A stretch of 51,815 nt of DNA from Planctomycetota bacterium (lineage in GTDB: Bacteria > Planctomycetota > UBA1135 > UBA2386): contig JAJFFD010000002.1 in the NCBI GenBank assembly GCA_021776805.1, forward strand, positions 1 to 51,815, given 5' to 3'. Both the position numbers and the translations under genes were made by a program. Positions 31,937 to 41,453 of the stretch are shown in pieces. Each line of letters starts with the position of its first letter. Positions within the stretch are counted from its first letter, which is position 1. The notes below the pieces were generated by a model, which made no database searches, was not told the DNA's origin, and was given only the letters and a program-made list of their open reading frames with translations.

Positions 31937-33568
31937 ATGCGCCGCGAATTCGTCTTCGTTTCTTTCTTCATCCTCTCCGCCTTGGCGGGTCTGGCCATCT
32001 TCTGGCCGCCTGTGCTCTGGTCCCTGGTCCTGCTGGGGCCCCTGCTGGCGGCTGGCGTTCAGGACTACTTTCAGACACGGCACGCCATTCGGCGCAACTA
32101 TCCTCTCCTGGGGCGCTTCCGTTATTGGCTCGAAGCCATTCGGCCGGAGATCAATCAGTACTTCGTCGAGTCGAATACGGAAGGTCGACCCTTCAGCCGT
32201 GATGAGAGATCTCTGGTCTATCAGCGGGCGAAGAGCACTCTCGACACCATGCCCTTCGGCACTCGCATGGACATCTACAAGAGCGGCTACGAGTGGTTGA
32301 ATCACTCGATGGCACCCAAGCATGTGGATCCGCAGAGCCTGCGTGTCATGGTCGGTGGTCCGGATTGCAGCCAGCCTTACTCTGCGAGCCTGCTCAATAT
32401 CTCAGCGATGAGCTACGGCGCCCTCAGCGGCAATGCGATTCGTGCTCTGAACGGTGGAGCCAAGGATGGCAACTTTGCTCACAACACTGGCGAAGGCGGA
32501 ATCTCGCCTCAGCATTTGGCCATGGGCGGCGATCTCATCTGGCAAATCGGCACAGGCTACTTCGGATGTCGGACCCTGCAGGGAGACTTTGACTCTGGTC
32601 TCTTCGCAGCAAATGCGGCCCGTCCCGAAGTGAAGATGATCGAGATCAAGGTCTCACAGGGGGCCAAGCCCGGGCACGGCGGGATTCTCCCCGCCAAGAA
32701 GGTCACTCAGGAGATTGCCAAGATTCGCAATGTCCCCCTTGGGCAGGACGTCCTCTCGCCGCCGGCTCATAGGGCTTATTCGACGCCGACGGAGATGATG
32801 CAGTTCATCGCTGAACTGCGGCAGCTTTCCGGGGGCAAGCCGGTTGGATTCAAACTCTGTGTCGGCAAGCGCCGTGAGTTCCTGGCTCTCTGCAAGGCCA
32901 TGGTCGAGACGGGAATTACGCCAGACTTCATCGCCGTGGATGGCGCCGAAGGTGGTACCGGTGCCGCCCCGGTGGAGTTCACTGATCGGGTCGGTTCGCC
33001 AGCAGTCGAGTCGATCATTTTCGTGCATAACGCACTGCAGGGCTTCGGGATCAGGGATCGGATTCGAGTGATCGGCTCCGGTCGCATGACCACCGGCTTC
33101 GGCATGATCAAGTCGATGATCCTGGGTGGTGACATGGTCTACTCAGCCAGGGCGATGATGCTCGCTCTGGGTTGCATCCAGGCCCTGCGCTGCAATGCCA
33201 ATGACTGCCCGGCAGGGGTGGCTACGCAGAATTCGAATCTAGAAGCGGGTCTAGTTGTGAGCGACAAGCGCAGACGAGTGGCTGCATTCCACCGGGAGTC
33301 GGTGGCCAGCATTGGCGAACTGATCGGCACCATGGGACTGTCTGGGTCGGATGAACTCCGCCCATGGCATCTGATGCGGCGCATCGGCTCGACTGAGGTT
33401 CGTCACTATGGTGAGCTCTATCACTATCTGGAAGCTGGTGAATTGATCGGGGAAGAGATCCCTGGCGAGTATGCCCGCGCCATGATTGCGGCCTCGGCGA
33501 AGACCTTTGGTCACAGGATGGAGGTCGAGCTGGATGAAGTTGCTCCCGCACATCCCCTGGGAGTCTGA
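31937..33568 (+). CDS. FMN-binding glutamate-synthase-like membrane protein
   Basis: A protein of 543 aa from the ATG at 31937, which has AAAGGA seven bases upstream. Two N-terminal hydrophobic segments (FVFVSFFILSALAGLAIFW; PVLWSLVLLGPLLAAGV) anchor it. The rest is the FMN-dependent domain of glutamate synthase large subunits: NISAMSYGALSGNAI, NTGEGGISPQH, KPGHGGILPAKKV, FIAVDGAEGGTGAAP and IRVIGSGRMTTGF, with Cys in GCIQALRCNANDCPAGVAT. It lacks the glutaminase domain and has no small-subunit partner nearby, so it is a stand-alone family member. The reaction is unproven. Confidence 0.85.
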   Translation: MRREFVFVSFFILSALAGLAIFWPPVLWSLVLLGPLLAAGVQDYFQTRHAIRRNYPLLGRFRYWLEAIRPEINQYFVESNTEGRPFSRDERSLVYQRAKSTLDTMPFGTRMDIYKSGYEWLNHSMAPKHVDPQSLRVMVGGPDCSQPYSASLLNISAMSYGALSGNAIRALNGGAKDGNFAHNTGEGGISPQHLAMGGDLIWQIGTGYFGCRTLQGDFDSGLFAANAARPEVKMIEIKVSQGAKPGHGGILPAKKVTQEIAKIRNVPLGQDVLSPPAHRAYSTPTEMMQFIAELRQLSGGKPVGFKLCVGKRREFLALCKAMVETGITPDFIAVDGAEGGTGAAPVEFTDRVGSPAVESIIFVHNALQGFGIRDRIRVIGSGRMTTGFGMIKSMILGGDMVYSARAMMLALGCIQALRCNANDCPAGVATQNSNLEAGLVVSDKRRRVAAFHRESVASIGELIGTMGLSGSDELRPWHLMRRIGSTEVRHYGELYHYLEAGELIGEEIPGEYARAMIAASAKTFGHRMEVELDEVAPAHPLGV

Positions 33569-33579
33569 GGGGGCGCCGA

Positions 33580-33585
33580 TATACT
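33580..33585 (+). promoter_or_regulatory. -10 element TATACT, start probably leaderless
   Basis: TATACT lies seven bases before the ATG of the PQQ-propeller gene and 11 bases after the previous stop. Transcription would begin at or next to the ATG, so the mRNA would have no leader. No Shine-Dalgarno sequence is present, which agrees. The -35 is poor. Confidence 0.4.
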
Positions 33586-33592
33586 CAGCCGC

Positions 33593-34855
33593 ATGAGCTC
33601 GACCTGTCTGCCCGTTCTCAGCCTGGTGCTTCTGGCAGTGATTGATGGGCAGGCACTCATTGCCCAAGCGCTGGAACAGAGTGCTTGGAATCAATGGCGT
33701 GGTCCTGGTCGCGACGGTCATGTCCCCGAGTCGGCCTATCCCAAGGCCTGGCCTGGCAAGCTCGAGCTGGTATGGCAGTGTGAAGTCGGGCGCGGCTACT
33801 CCTCACCGATCGCGGCCGAGGGCAGCGTGTTCACCCTCACCAGACGGGGAGACAATGAGGTCGTGAGCGCGATCTCTCTCTCCTCCGGCCAGTTGCTTTG
33901 GGAGAGCGAATACCTGGCCAAGATCGGGATCAACATGTACGCCGACGGTCACGGTCGCTGGCCAAGATCGACCCCGTTGGTGCATGGTGATGTGCTCGTC
34001 ACCTTGGGTGCCAGCGCGGTCTTGACTGCCTGGGACCGCAATACCGGCAAGGAGATCTGGCAGTTTCGAAGGTCCGGCGACGTCAGTACCGCAGAACTCT
34101 TTTGCGGAACCGCCATGTCGCCCCTCTTGCATGCGGGGCGAATCTACGCGCACCTTGGCGACGATTCAGGTGGTGAACTCCTTGCCTTGAGTCTCGAAGA
34201 TGGCGAGCCCCTCTGGCGTACCAGCTTGGAGGGGCCGGGTTATGCCTCGCCAGTGCTCGCCAACTTCGCAGGGACGCCGCAATTGGTCACCATGACCCAG
34301 GAGAGGGTGATCGGAGTCTCCCTGTCTGATGGGAAGGTCCTCTGGAGCGAGGCTTTCAAGGATCAATGGAACGAGAACATAGTGACTCCGATCGTCCATG
34401 GCGAACGCGTCATTGTCGGTGGCGTCCGCCGTGGAACCCTCGCCCTGCGTCCTAGCCCCTCTGCGGAAGATGCGTCGGCTTGGCAGGTCGAGGTTGATTG
34501 GGTCAATCGCGGCACGACTCTCTACATGAGCTCGCCGGTGTTGGTGGAGGACCAGCTCTTTGGTTTTTCTCAGAAGCGTCGGGGGACCCTGGTTGCGCTC
34601 AATCCGGAGAATGGTGATCGGCTTTGGGACATGGAGGAGCCTACCGAGAACGCGGCACTCCTCTGGGCGGGCAGTCAGCTACTCGCTCTCACCGTTGGCG
34701 GTGAACTGCTGGTCATCGATGTAGAGGCTGAAGAGTTTGTCGTTCAGCATCGTTTCGAAGTGGCGGAGAAACCGACCTGGGCACACCCCTTGCCTCTGAC
34801 TGATGGTCTGATCGTCAGGGATAGCGACTCCCTGATGCGTTGGCGACTGCAGTAG
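33593..34855 (+). CDS. Secreted PQQ-type beta-propeller protein
   Basis: A 420-aa protein with a signal peptide (LPVLSLVLLAVIDGQALIAQA) and an eight-bladed PQQ-like WD-type propeller. It starts NQWRGPGRDG, the usual opening of planctomycete outer propeller proteins. Blades show as WDRNTGKEIWQF, ALSLEDGEPLWR, GVSLSDGKVLWS and ALNPENGDRLWD. No PQQ-enzyme catalytic residues were recognised, so it is more likely a binding or scaffold protein. It follows the glutamate-synthase-like gene by 24 bases but seems to have its own -10. Confidence 0.85.
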   Translation: MSSTCLPVLSLVLLAVIDGQALIAQALEQSAWNQWRGPGRDGHVPESAYPKAWPGKLELVWQCEVGRGYSSPIAAEGSVFTLTRRGDNEVVSAISLSSGQLLWESEYLAKIGINMYADGHGRWPRSTPLVHGDVLVTLGASAVLTAWDRNTGKEIWQFRRSGDVSTAELFCGTAMSPLLHAGRIYAHLGDDSGGELLALSLEDGEPLWRTSLEGPGYASPVLANFAGTPQLVTMTQERVIGVSLSDGKVLWSEAFKDQWNENIVTPIVHGERVIVGGVRRGTLALRPSPSAEDASAWQVEVDWVNRGTTLYMSSPVLVEDQLFGFSQKRRGTLVALNPENGDRLWDMEEPTENAALLWAGSQLLALTVGGELLVIDVEAEEFVVQHRFEVAEKPTWAHPLPLTDGLIVRDSDSLMRWRLQ

Positions 34856-34871
34856 TCTGGCAGGCCTAGCC

Positions 34872-36338
34872 TCAGTCTTGGAGCGCCCGCTTTGCTTTCT
34901 CGAAGGCATCGCTCTGCCGATCGCCTGCGCCTGGAAGGTAAGACACCGCTGGGGCCAAGGAATGCGCTAGCCAGCGGGGATTCACCAGTGTGCTCTCTTC
35001 TGCGATTGCGGCGAGAAGTTTGAACTGATGGTCCTGCGTGGCCTTGCTGATGAGTTCGCTTCTCAGGCTGGCGTAGTACGAGGCGGATAGCTCAGGGGCC
35101 TGTCCCAGGCAGGCCGCGGTGAGTTCAGGCGATCGCCGGGCGAGAGCCTCGCTCAGGTTTGCCTTTGCTCCCTGTCCAGGACTTGTGTTCAGGGCGTCGA
35201 TCCCCGGGCCTGATAATGCGCCAAATCCCTCCTCGATATCTGCACGCAGGAGGGGCAGCCAGCCAGCTGCTGAAAGGATCATCAGGCGCTTGCTGCGATC
35301 GCTTCTTGTGGTCCTGAAGGCGTATCCGAAGGCGTTGACTTCGGTCACCGGATGTACTGGTGTGTGTCGACGGGTTGCGGATGCGGAGCGACGATAGAAG
35401 AGTTCGGAAGCGTACAGGCGTAGTCCATCCCAGACAGTCGCCGGCCCGACCCCATCCTTCAGGGCTGCGGCTACCAGATCCTGGGCCTGAGCCGAGTTCG
35501 CCTCGCGCAGTGCTTCGAGCAAGATCAGGCTCTGTTTGGGATCCTCGCTGCCCTCTAGCCACTCTGCCGGCAGGTCCGAAGCGATTTCGAGGCAGTGTTC
35601 GTAGGGTCCCGTCATGCGGTCATCTGTGCCCGGATAGGCGAGGGCCATGACCAGTGAGCGCAGAGCTGGTTCGGCATGCTTCCAAGGGAGCCGCATCAAA
35701 GTTCTCTCCACTTGAGCGCAATAGATGATCTTGTGGCCTAGATCGACATAGCTGCGAGCAGCGTATGGCCACAGCAATTCAAACAGGGACTCGCGATCAT
35801 GCTCAGGTAGCAATCCGAGTACAGCTCGGTCCACTTGCATCGGATCCCAGGCATCCATGCCGGCAATCAGGTCTTCTCGAGCCTTGGATTCGCTCGGGTA
35901 CTTGACGACGGGCCTAGGGGGCATGACCCAGTCGCCATCCCGTTGATCTCTCTGCTGGTAGCGCTTGAAGTCGTGAAGGCTCCACAGGGCAATATGCCTG
36001 GCTTCATCCTGCGAGGCCCCAGACATCAGCTGGGAGCTGGAGGCTATCATCATGACCGCGTGGAGCTTGCCGCCGAGCGGCTGCGGTGCGATGTCGTCGA
36101 CGCCTGCCAGGAACACAGCATCGATAAAATCATGCACTGAGACCCCGCCTTGCAGAGTCTTGGCACCGAACACGGTGGCCTTGGCAGTGCTTATGTCGCG
36201 AAAGTCTCTCGCGAGACCGGGCAAGTCGAGGGACTTGTCCTGTCGCAAGCTGATGCTCCCGAGTGGTTTCGCGAACAAGAGGCTGCTGCTGGCAGTGACT
36301 CCGAGGCGAAGCAGGGCCTCTCGTCTGGTCAAATCCAT
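34872..36338 (-). CDS. Tat-exported protein of unknown function
   Basis: A protein of 488 aa from the ATG at 36338. The N-terminus LTRREALLRLGVTASSSLLFA is a twin-Arg signal of the kind found on planctomycete proteins. The body is mostly helical, with several HEAT-like helices (QSLILLEALREANSAQAQDLVAAAL) and conserved-looking His and Asp residues (DFIDAVFLAGVDDI; HAVMMIASS; ARHIALWSLHDFKRY). I do not recognise the family and can name no reaction. It is convergent with the PQQ-type gene (16-base gap) and follows the GT39-type gene on the same strand. Confidence 0.75.
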   Translation of the reverse strand: MDLTRREALLRLGVTASSSLLFAKPLGSISLRQDKSLDLPGLARDFRDISTAKATVFGAKTLQGGVSVHDFIDAVFLAGVDDIAPQPLGGKLHAVMMIASSSQLMSGASQDEARHIALWSLHDFKRYQQRDQRDGDWVMPPRPVVKYPSESKAREDLIAGMDAWDPMQVDRAVLGLLPEHDRESLFELLWPYAARSYVDLGHKIIYCAQVERTLMRLPWKHAEPALRSLVMALAYPGTDDRMTGPYEHCLEIASDLPAEWLEGSEDPKQSLILLEALREANSAQAQDLVAAALKDGVGPATVWDGLRLYASELFYRRSASATRRHTPVHPVTEVNAFGYAFRTTRSDRSKRLMILSAAGWLPLLRADIEEGFGALSGPGIDALNTSPGQGAKANLSEALARRSPELTAACLGQAPELSASYYASLRSELISKATQDHQFKLLAAIAEESTLVNPRWLAHSLAPAVSYLPGAGDRQSDAFEKAKRALQD

Positions 36339-36421
36339 GGAGTTCCTGGGTGGATGTCTGGACGACTGGCGGCTCGGGCGAAAGTCCCAAAACAACCTCT
36401 ACGTAGCGGAAGCCCTGAATC

Positions 36422-37873
36422 TCAATTCGAAAACAGGTGCACTGTCATCACGGATCCGATCTTGGTGATCTCGTGATGGGCGTAGCGCTCCTCAAAGGCA
36501 GACAGCACCTCGGGTGGAAAGCGATAACCGTAGTAGATCCACACCCGGTCATGACTGAAGGCCTCGGCATGATCCGCCAATCGGTACGCCGTTGGTTGAT
36601 CGGGCTCATCCCAGCGACCGAGATGCTTGCGGTAGTAGTCCCACCCAGTAGGTGAGATCTCGGGGTTCTCGAAGCGCGAAGGGCGCAAGACGATGGCATC
36701 CCCAGCTCGAGACTTGTTGAGGACATGACGAACGCTTCCCCGGTAATCCTCCACACCCGGACTGAAGACGCTGACCATGGTGATGACGGCCATGGTGCCA
36801 AGCAGGGTGACTGAGATTGCCCGGGACAGTATGGGCCGCCAGTTCATGCCTGCCGCCACCAGGATGAGAACCGGCACGCAGGAGCCGGCGATGTAGCGCC
36901 AGGTGTAGCCGGCGCGATCGAAGATGAAGGCGATGCTGAAGCTCCACAGCGGGGCCAGCAGGCCCGCAAAAAGCAAAAAGGTCAGGAAGAGGCCCTCGCC
37001 CTCTCTACGTCGGCGCCAGAGATTGCCGAGCCCCATGCCGCCGAGAAGTGCTCCGAGGGCGGCGCCGGGCAGGGCTACGTACATGCTTGCCCATTCTCCG
37101 CCGAGGCTGGCGTTCATGAAGAGCAGATGGGCGATGCTCTGGACGAAGCCGTTTAAGTTGAGATAGACCCCGGAGGAGCCCCCGGAGGGCAGGCTGTGCG
37201 AAAGCTGGTCGGCGAAGCCGGTGAGCGCCCAGGGGATGAAGAGCAGGACTCCGACTGTGGCAGGCAGCAAGAGGCGGACGAATCCGGGGCGGAAGGCCGG
37301 GACGGTGACCGCCGCTGCAATGCAGGCCAGGCTCAGCACGAAGCCGTAGTGAATGAAGTAGTAGTGGGAATGCAGACCGATCACGATCCACAGACTCAGC
37401 CACCAGTTGCGGCGTCGACCTTCGAGGCTGGTCATGACAGCCTCCATGAGCCCGAGAACGGCGAGGGCCATGAGGCCGTACATTCGCGCCTCGGTGAAGA
37501 TCATGCAGGCGAAGGAAGAGAACACCACCAGCCAGGGCAGGGCCTGACGGCCTGCCTCAGTTGGCAGGCGACGGCCCACCTGGGCAGCCAAGAGCAGGGT
37601 CAGTAGGCCAACGATGATGGACCAACAGCGCAGAGCCAGGTGGCTGTCGCCAAACAGAGTCTCCGTGCAGGCGAGCAGAAGAAAGGAGAGGGGAGGGTGG
37701 TTGCTGGTGGAAAGGCTGCTCAGGACGCCTACTCCCTTGCCCCCGCGTGCGTGCTCGAGGCTGTGGAACTCATCCATCCACAGGCTGTGGTTGATTCCCC
37801 CAAGGGTCCATAGCAGTGCCCCGACCACGAAGGCGGCGGCCAGGTTTCGATTCCAGAATCTCGGGCCGGTCAT
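36422..37873 (-). CDS. GT39-type membrane glycosyltransferase
   Basis: A 483-aa integral membrane protein with about ten hydrophobic helices. It has the first-loop signature of GT39/ArnT-like enzymes (HSLWMDEFHSLEHA, with the Asp-Glu pair that binds the acceptor or metal) and NHPPLSFLLL. Such enzymes transfer a sugar from a polyprenyl-phosphate carrier to a lipid or protein on the outer face of the membrane. The adjoining divergent GT2 gene, of the type that makes polyprenyl-phosphate sugars, could supply the donor. The target is unknown. Confidence 0.85.
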   Translation of the reverse strand: MTGPRFWNRNLAAAFVVGALLWTLGGINHSLWMDEFHSLEHARGGKGVGVLSSLSTSNHPPLSFLLLACTETLFGDSHLALRCWSIIVGLLTLLLAAQVGRRLPTEAGRQALPWLVVFSSFACMIFTEARMYGLMALAVLGLMEAVMTSLEGRRRNWWLSLWIVIGLHSHYYFIHYGFVLSLACIAAAVTVPAFRPGFVRLLLPATVGVLLFIPWALTGFADQLSHSLPSGGSSGVYLNLNGFVQSIAHLLFMNASLGGEWASMYVALPGAALGALLGGMGLGNLWRRRREGEGLFLTFLLFAGLLAPLWSFSIAFIFDRAGYTWRYIAGSCVPVLILVAAGMNWRPILSRAISVTLLGTMAVITMVSVFSPGVEDYRGSVRHVLNKSRAGDAIVLRPSRFENPEISPTGWDYYRKHLGRWDEPDQPTAYRLADHAEAFSHDRVWIYYGYRFPPEVLSAFEERYAHHEITKIGSVMTVHLFSN

Positions 37874-37933
37874 CCGAGAAAGATAGTCGCAGATCAGGGT
37901 AGGATTCTCAGGCCTTTTCCCGGTCCCATCAGC

Positions 37934-38656
37934 ATGTATCGCGGTCTCAAAGTTCTCGCCATCGCTCCCTGCTTCAATGAGGAGTTGAAGATCCGCGAAG
38001 TGGTGCGGCGCACACCCATGGACATCGTTGATCGCATGTTGGTGGTGGACGATGCCAGTACGGATGCTTCTGCGAAAGCCGTCAAAGAGGAGGGTGGCGA
38101 GGTCATCAGCATGCCCGCGCGCTCCGGCGTCGGTGCGGCGCTGCGCCGCGGCTACGAGTATGCCCTAGGCGAGGGCTTCGACGTCGCCGTCGTGATGGCC
38201 GGCAACAACAAGGATGACCCCAGCGAGATTCCCTTGCTGCTCGATCCGATTGTCGAAGACCGGGCAGACTTTGTGCAGGGCTCACGCTTTCTCAATGGCA
38301 ATGCGAACTTCGGGGCTATGCCCTTCTATCGTCGGGTGGCGACACGAGTGCATCCGATCATCTTCTCCCTCGTCATTCGCAAGCGAGTGACCGAATCCAC
38401 CAATGGATTTCGTGCGGTCCATCGACGAGTGCTCGAGGATCCTCGCCTGGAGTTGGATCAGCCTTGGCTGAACGCCTACGAGTTGGAGCCCTACCTCTAC
38501 ATCAAGACCGTTCGCATGGGCTATCGCAGCATTGAAGTGCCCGTGACCAAGGTTTACCCGCCGAAGAGCCTGGGCCAGACCAAGATGAAGCCGATCACTG
38601 GTTGGTGGTCGATCTTGCGCCCGCTCTTCTTGATGGGGTTCGGCATCAAGCGTTGA
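37934..38656 (+). CDS. GT2 glycosyltransferase, dolichol-phosphate mannosyltransferase type
   Basis: A 240-aa GT-A fold enzyme without membrane helices. It shows [14 protein letters not shown] (start of the nucleotide-binding fold), [13 protein letters not shown] with the Asp pair, [14 protein letters not shown] and VQGSRFLNG, all typical of the DPM1/DPG-like branch. It probably moves a sugar from a nucleotide to polyprenyl phosphate in the cytoplasm. TAGGAT at 37900-37905 is a possible -10. Its last 11 bases overlap the end of the convergent acyltransferase gene. It is divergent from the GT39-type gene (60 bases). Confidence 0.88.
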   Translation: MYRGLKVLAIAPCFNEELKIREVVRRTPMDIVDRMLVVDDASTDASAKAVKEEGGEVISMPARSGVGAALRRGYEYALGEGFDVAVVMAGNNKDDPSEIPLLLDPIVEDRADFVQGSRFLNGNANFGAMPFYRRVATRVHPIIFSLVIRKRVTESTNGFRAVHRRVLEDPRLELDQPWLNAYELEPYLYIKTVRMGYRSIEVPVTKVYPPKSLGQTKMKPITGWWSILRPLFLMGFGIKR

Positions 38657-39221
38657 GCAGTCTGAGCCCGGTATCGACCCGCTCGTAACCGCGCTCGCAG
38701 GCGGAGCAGTGCAGGGACTCGGGCAGTTTTTCGCCGCAGGCGCATATCCAGGCGATTTGCCGCGCCGGGTTGCCGACGACCATGGCATAGGCGGGGACGT
38801 TGTGGATTACCACTGTGCCGGCTCCGATGAATGCACCGCTGCCGATGGTGACTCCGCAGACGATCGTTGCGTTGGCGCCGATACTGGCCCCACTGCAAAT
38901 TCGGGTGGGCAGAAATTTCTCCGGGGGGTTCTTGAAGGCTGCCCGTGGGATGAAGTCATTGGTGAGAACTGCATTTGGACCGAGGAACACGTCGTCCTCG
39001 ACGGTGACCTTGTCCCAGACCATCACGTTGTTCTTGATGATGACCCGATCGCCGATGACCGCACCGCCCTCGATGAAAGCGTGATCGCAGATGTTGCAGT
39101 CCTTGCCGATCTTCGCCCCCTTCATGACATGGGCGAAGGCCCAGATTCTCGTCCCCGCCGCGATTTGATCTGACTCGCAGAGGGCTGTCTCGTGCACGAA
39201 TACGCTTGGGTGGCGACTCAT
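38646..39221 (-). CDS. Hexapeptide-repeat sugar N-acyltransferase with C-terminal zinc ribbon
   Basis: A 191-aa left-handed beta-helix acyltransferase like WbpD/WlbB and Fdt[35 protein letters not shown] and [26 protein letters not shown], with His in ICDH as the likely base. It acetylates the amino group put on a nucleotide sugar by the aminotransferase next to it. The C-terminus adds two Cys pairs (CACG and CSAC), which look like a small zinc ribbon. Start: ATG at 39221, in the ATGA overlap with the aminotransferase stop. It is third in a coupled minus-strand operon. Confidence 0.88.
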   Translation of the reverse strand: MSRHPSVFVHETALCESDQIAAGTRIWAFAHVMKGAKIGKDCNICDHAFIEGGAVIGDRVIIKNNVMVWDKVTVEDDVFLGPNAVLTNDFIPRAAFKNPPEKFLPTRICSGASIGANATIVCGVTIGSGAFIGAGTVVIHNVPAYAMVVGNPARQIAWICACGEKLPESLHCSACERGYERVDTGLRLLNA

Positions 39222-40357
39222 CGTTCTTGCCTGAGCGCCGCCATGAGCTGTGCGACTACGCGTTCCTGCTGTTCCGCAGTGATCTGTGGGTAGATCGGCA
39301 GTGAGAGAACGCGCGCAGCTGCTGCCGTCGCCACGGGGATCGATTCTGCCATTTGCTGCATGCAAGCAAATGCACCGGTCATCGGCAGGGGAAGCGGATA
39401 GTGAACTCCAGCCCCAATGCCTGCTGCCTGCAGCTCGGCCAGGACCCGATCCCGATCGCCGTCCATGATCTCGATGACGTAGAGATGGAAGACATGCTCG
39501 TTGCCCGGGCGGCAGGGGAGGATCCTGATGCCCTCGGCCTTGTCCAGGAGCTGGTCGTAGCGCCGCGCAGCATCTCGCCGACTCGCGTTCCAGGCATCCA
39601 AACGGCGGAGCGCGATGCGCAGGACAACTGCCTGCAAACTGTCCAGGCGGCAGTTGAAGCCAACAATCGGGTGCTCGTACTTCTTGCTGCTGCCGTAGTT
39701 TCTCAGAGCTCGCAGGGTATCCGCCAGCCGATCGTCGTTGGTGACGACCGCCCCCGCATCCCCATAAGCGCCGATATTCTTGCTGGGATAGAAGCTGGTT
39801 GCCGCGGCCAGGGAGAGGCTGCCGGATGTCTTGCCATCCTGCCTGGCCCCCTGGGATTGAGCGAAGTCTTCGAAGACGACCAGGTCATGTTCATCTGCCA
39901 CTGCCTGAATGCTGGCCATCGGTGCCATCTGGCCGAAGAGATGCACTGGCACGATGGCCTTGCAGGCAGGAGTGATGGCGGCCGCGATGCCCTCAGGGTC
40001 GATGAGTAGGTGCTCCGGGTCACAGTCGACGAAGACTGGCGTAGCTCCCGTGCGAACCACTGAGGAGGCGGTGGCCATGAAGGTGTTTGCCGGTACCAAG
40101 ACCTCATCACCTTCACCGATCTCAGCTGCGCGCATAGCCAGTTCGAGAGCGTCCGTGCCGCTCGAAACGCCGACGCAATGACGAGTCTGGGTAAAGTTCG
40201 CAAACTCCTCTTCGAAGGCGCTCAGCTCGGGACCGAGGATGAAGGCACCGGACTCGATGACACTCGCCATGCCCGCCAGAACCTCTGCCGAGATCTCCTT
40301 GTTGGCGGCGGCCAGATCGACCAAGGGGATCGCATCTCCATTCGAGTCTGTGGTCAC
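39218..40357 (-). CDS. DegT/DnrJ/EryC1-family sugar aminotransferase
   Basis: A protein of 379 aa from the GTG at 40357, which overlaps the dehydrogenase stop (GTGA). PLP fold type [14 protein letters not shown] start, [23 protein letters not shown] (Asp to the pyridine nitrogen), the Schiff-base Lys in [14 protein letters not shown], and [12 protein letters not shown]. It transfers an amino group, usually from glutamate, to a keto sugar nucleotide. With the neighbouring dehydrogenase and acyltransferase it matches the WlbA/C/B (WbpB/E/D) order of steps that installs a 3-acetamido group. The exact sugar cannot be read from sequence. Confidence 0.92.
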   Translation of the reverse strand: MTTDSNGDAIPLVDLAAANKEISAEVLAGMASVIESGAFILGPELSAFEEEFANFTQTRHCVGVSSGTDALELAMRAAEIGEGDEVLVPANTFMATASSVVRTGATPVFVDCDPEHLLIDPEGIAAAITPACKAIVPVHLFGQMAPMASIQAVADEHDLVVFEDFAQSQGARQDGKTSGSLSLAAATSFYPSKNIGAYGDAGAVVTNDDRLADTLRALRNYGSSKKYEHPIVGFNCRLDSLQAVVLRIALRRLDAWNASRRDAARRYDQLLDKAEGIRILPCRPGNEHVFHLYVIEIMDGDRDRVLAELQAAGIGAGVHYPLPLPMTGAFACMQQMAESIPVATAAAARVLSLPIYPQITAEQQERVVAQLMAALRQER

Positions 40358-41370
40358 AGTTTCACCTCGCGACCCATCTCGGCCATGGAGCGATCCATGG
40401 CTTCGAGTACCCTGACCACCGCCAGACCCTCGGGTCCGCCACTTAGCGGGGCGCTCCCTGATTCGATGCAATCGATAAACTGGGCGCACTCCGTCTGCAG
40501 GGGCTCACCCATGCGTACTGGCGGTATGGTGATATCACCCGTGTGCACCACGGAACGGAATCCGGCGAAAGTATCTATGAACTCCTCGCCCTTCAGGTCC
40601 GTGACCTTCTTGTCGTAGAGTCGGATCGGTTCATTGCTGCTCATGTCGTCGTAGGTCAGCATCTTGTTGGCAGCGACGACAGTGATTTGGCGAACCTTGT
40701 CCGGATTGAGCCAGGAGACGTGCAGATTGGCCAGGGTATTGCCCGGGTAGCGCATGGTCGCAAAGACCGCATCCGGAATGCCCTCATTGAGCCAGGCCTG
40801 GCCGACTGCGGAAACACTGATCGGCTCGGATCCCATCCAATAGTTGAAGATGGCTATGTCCTGCGAAGCAAGATCCCAGGCGGCGCTCACGTCGCCGCGA
40901 ATGGGGCCCAGATTCGTGCGACTGCTAGCGATGTAATAGGTGCGACCGAGGTCCCCGGATTCGAGCACTCGCTTCACCCACTGCACGGCTGGGTTATAGA
41001 GAAAAATGTGGCCCACGAGGAGGACCAGATTCTTCTCCTCAGCGAGCTTGATGAGCTCAGCCGACGATTTGCTGTCATGGCTCAGCGGTTTTTCGACCAT
41101 CACGTGCTTCCCTGCTTTCAGGGCAGCCCTCACCAATTCTGCATGGCTGGCGGTGGGGGTAGCGATAACCACTGCATCCACACACTCATCGGTAAATACC
41201 CGATGTGGATCGCTAGTCACCATGACAGCGGGAAATCGGCTGGCCGCAGCCTCGAGTCTCTGCGGATTGGTGTCGACGATCCAACGCACGTTACTGCGTC
41301 GCTCGTCGTTGAAGCTACGAATCAGGTTGGGGCCCCAGTGGCCCGCTCCGAGGACTGCGATCTCGAGCAT
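40354..41370 (-). CDS. Gfo/Idh/MocA-family sugar dehydrogenase
   Basis: A 338-aa NAD(P)-dependent oxidoreductase. The N-terminal Rossmann fold reads IAVLGAGHWGPNLIRSF, with VVIATPTASHAEL and the EKP motif in HVMVEKPLSHD. The C-terminal alpha/beta domain follows. It resembles WlbA/WbpB, which oxidises C3 of a UDP-sugar acid to give the substrate for the aminotransferase. It is the first gene of the operon, with the aminotransferase GTG inside its stop. No clear Shine-Dalgarno precedes it. The product is probably a component of a cell-surface polysaccharide, given the two glycosyltransferase genes nearby. Confidence 0.9.
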   Translation of the reverse strand: MLEIAVLGAGHWGPNLIRSFNDERRSNVRWIVDTNPQRLEAAASRFPAVMVTSDPHRVFTDECVDAVVIATPTASHAELVRAALKAGKHVMVEKPLSHDSKSSAELIKLAEEKNLVLLVGHIFLYNPAVQWVKRVLESGDLGRTYYIASSRTNLGPIRGDVSAAWDLASQDIAIFNYWMGSEPISVSAVGQAWLNEGIPDAVFATMRYPGNTLANLHVSWLNPDKVRQITVVAANKMLTYDDMSSNEPIRLYDKKVTDLKGEEFIDTFAGFRSVVHTGDITIPPVRMGEPLQTECAQFIDCIESGSAPLSGGPEGLAVVRVLEAMDRSMAEMGREVKL

Positions 41371-41453
41371 GTCGCCTGTTCAGGAGAGAATGGTAGATTT
41401 ATTGATCGCGGCCTGTTCGTTTGGACGAGCTCGCACCCGCCTGAGAGCCTCCC

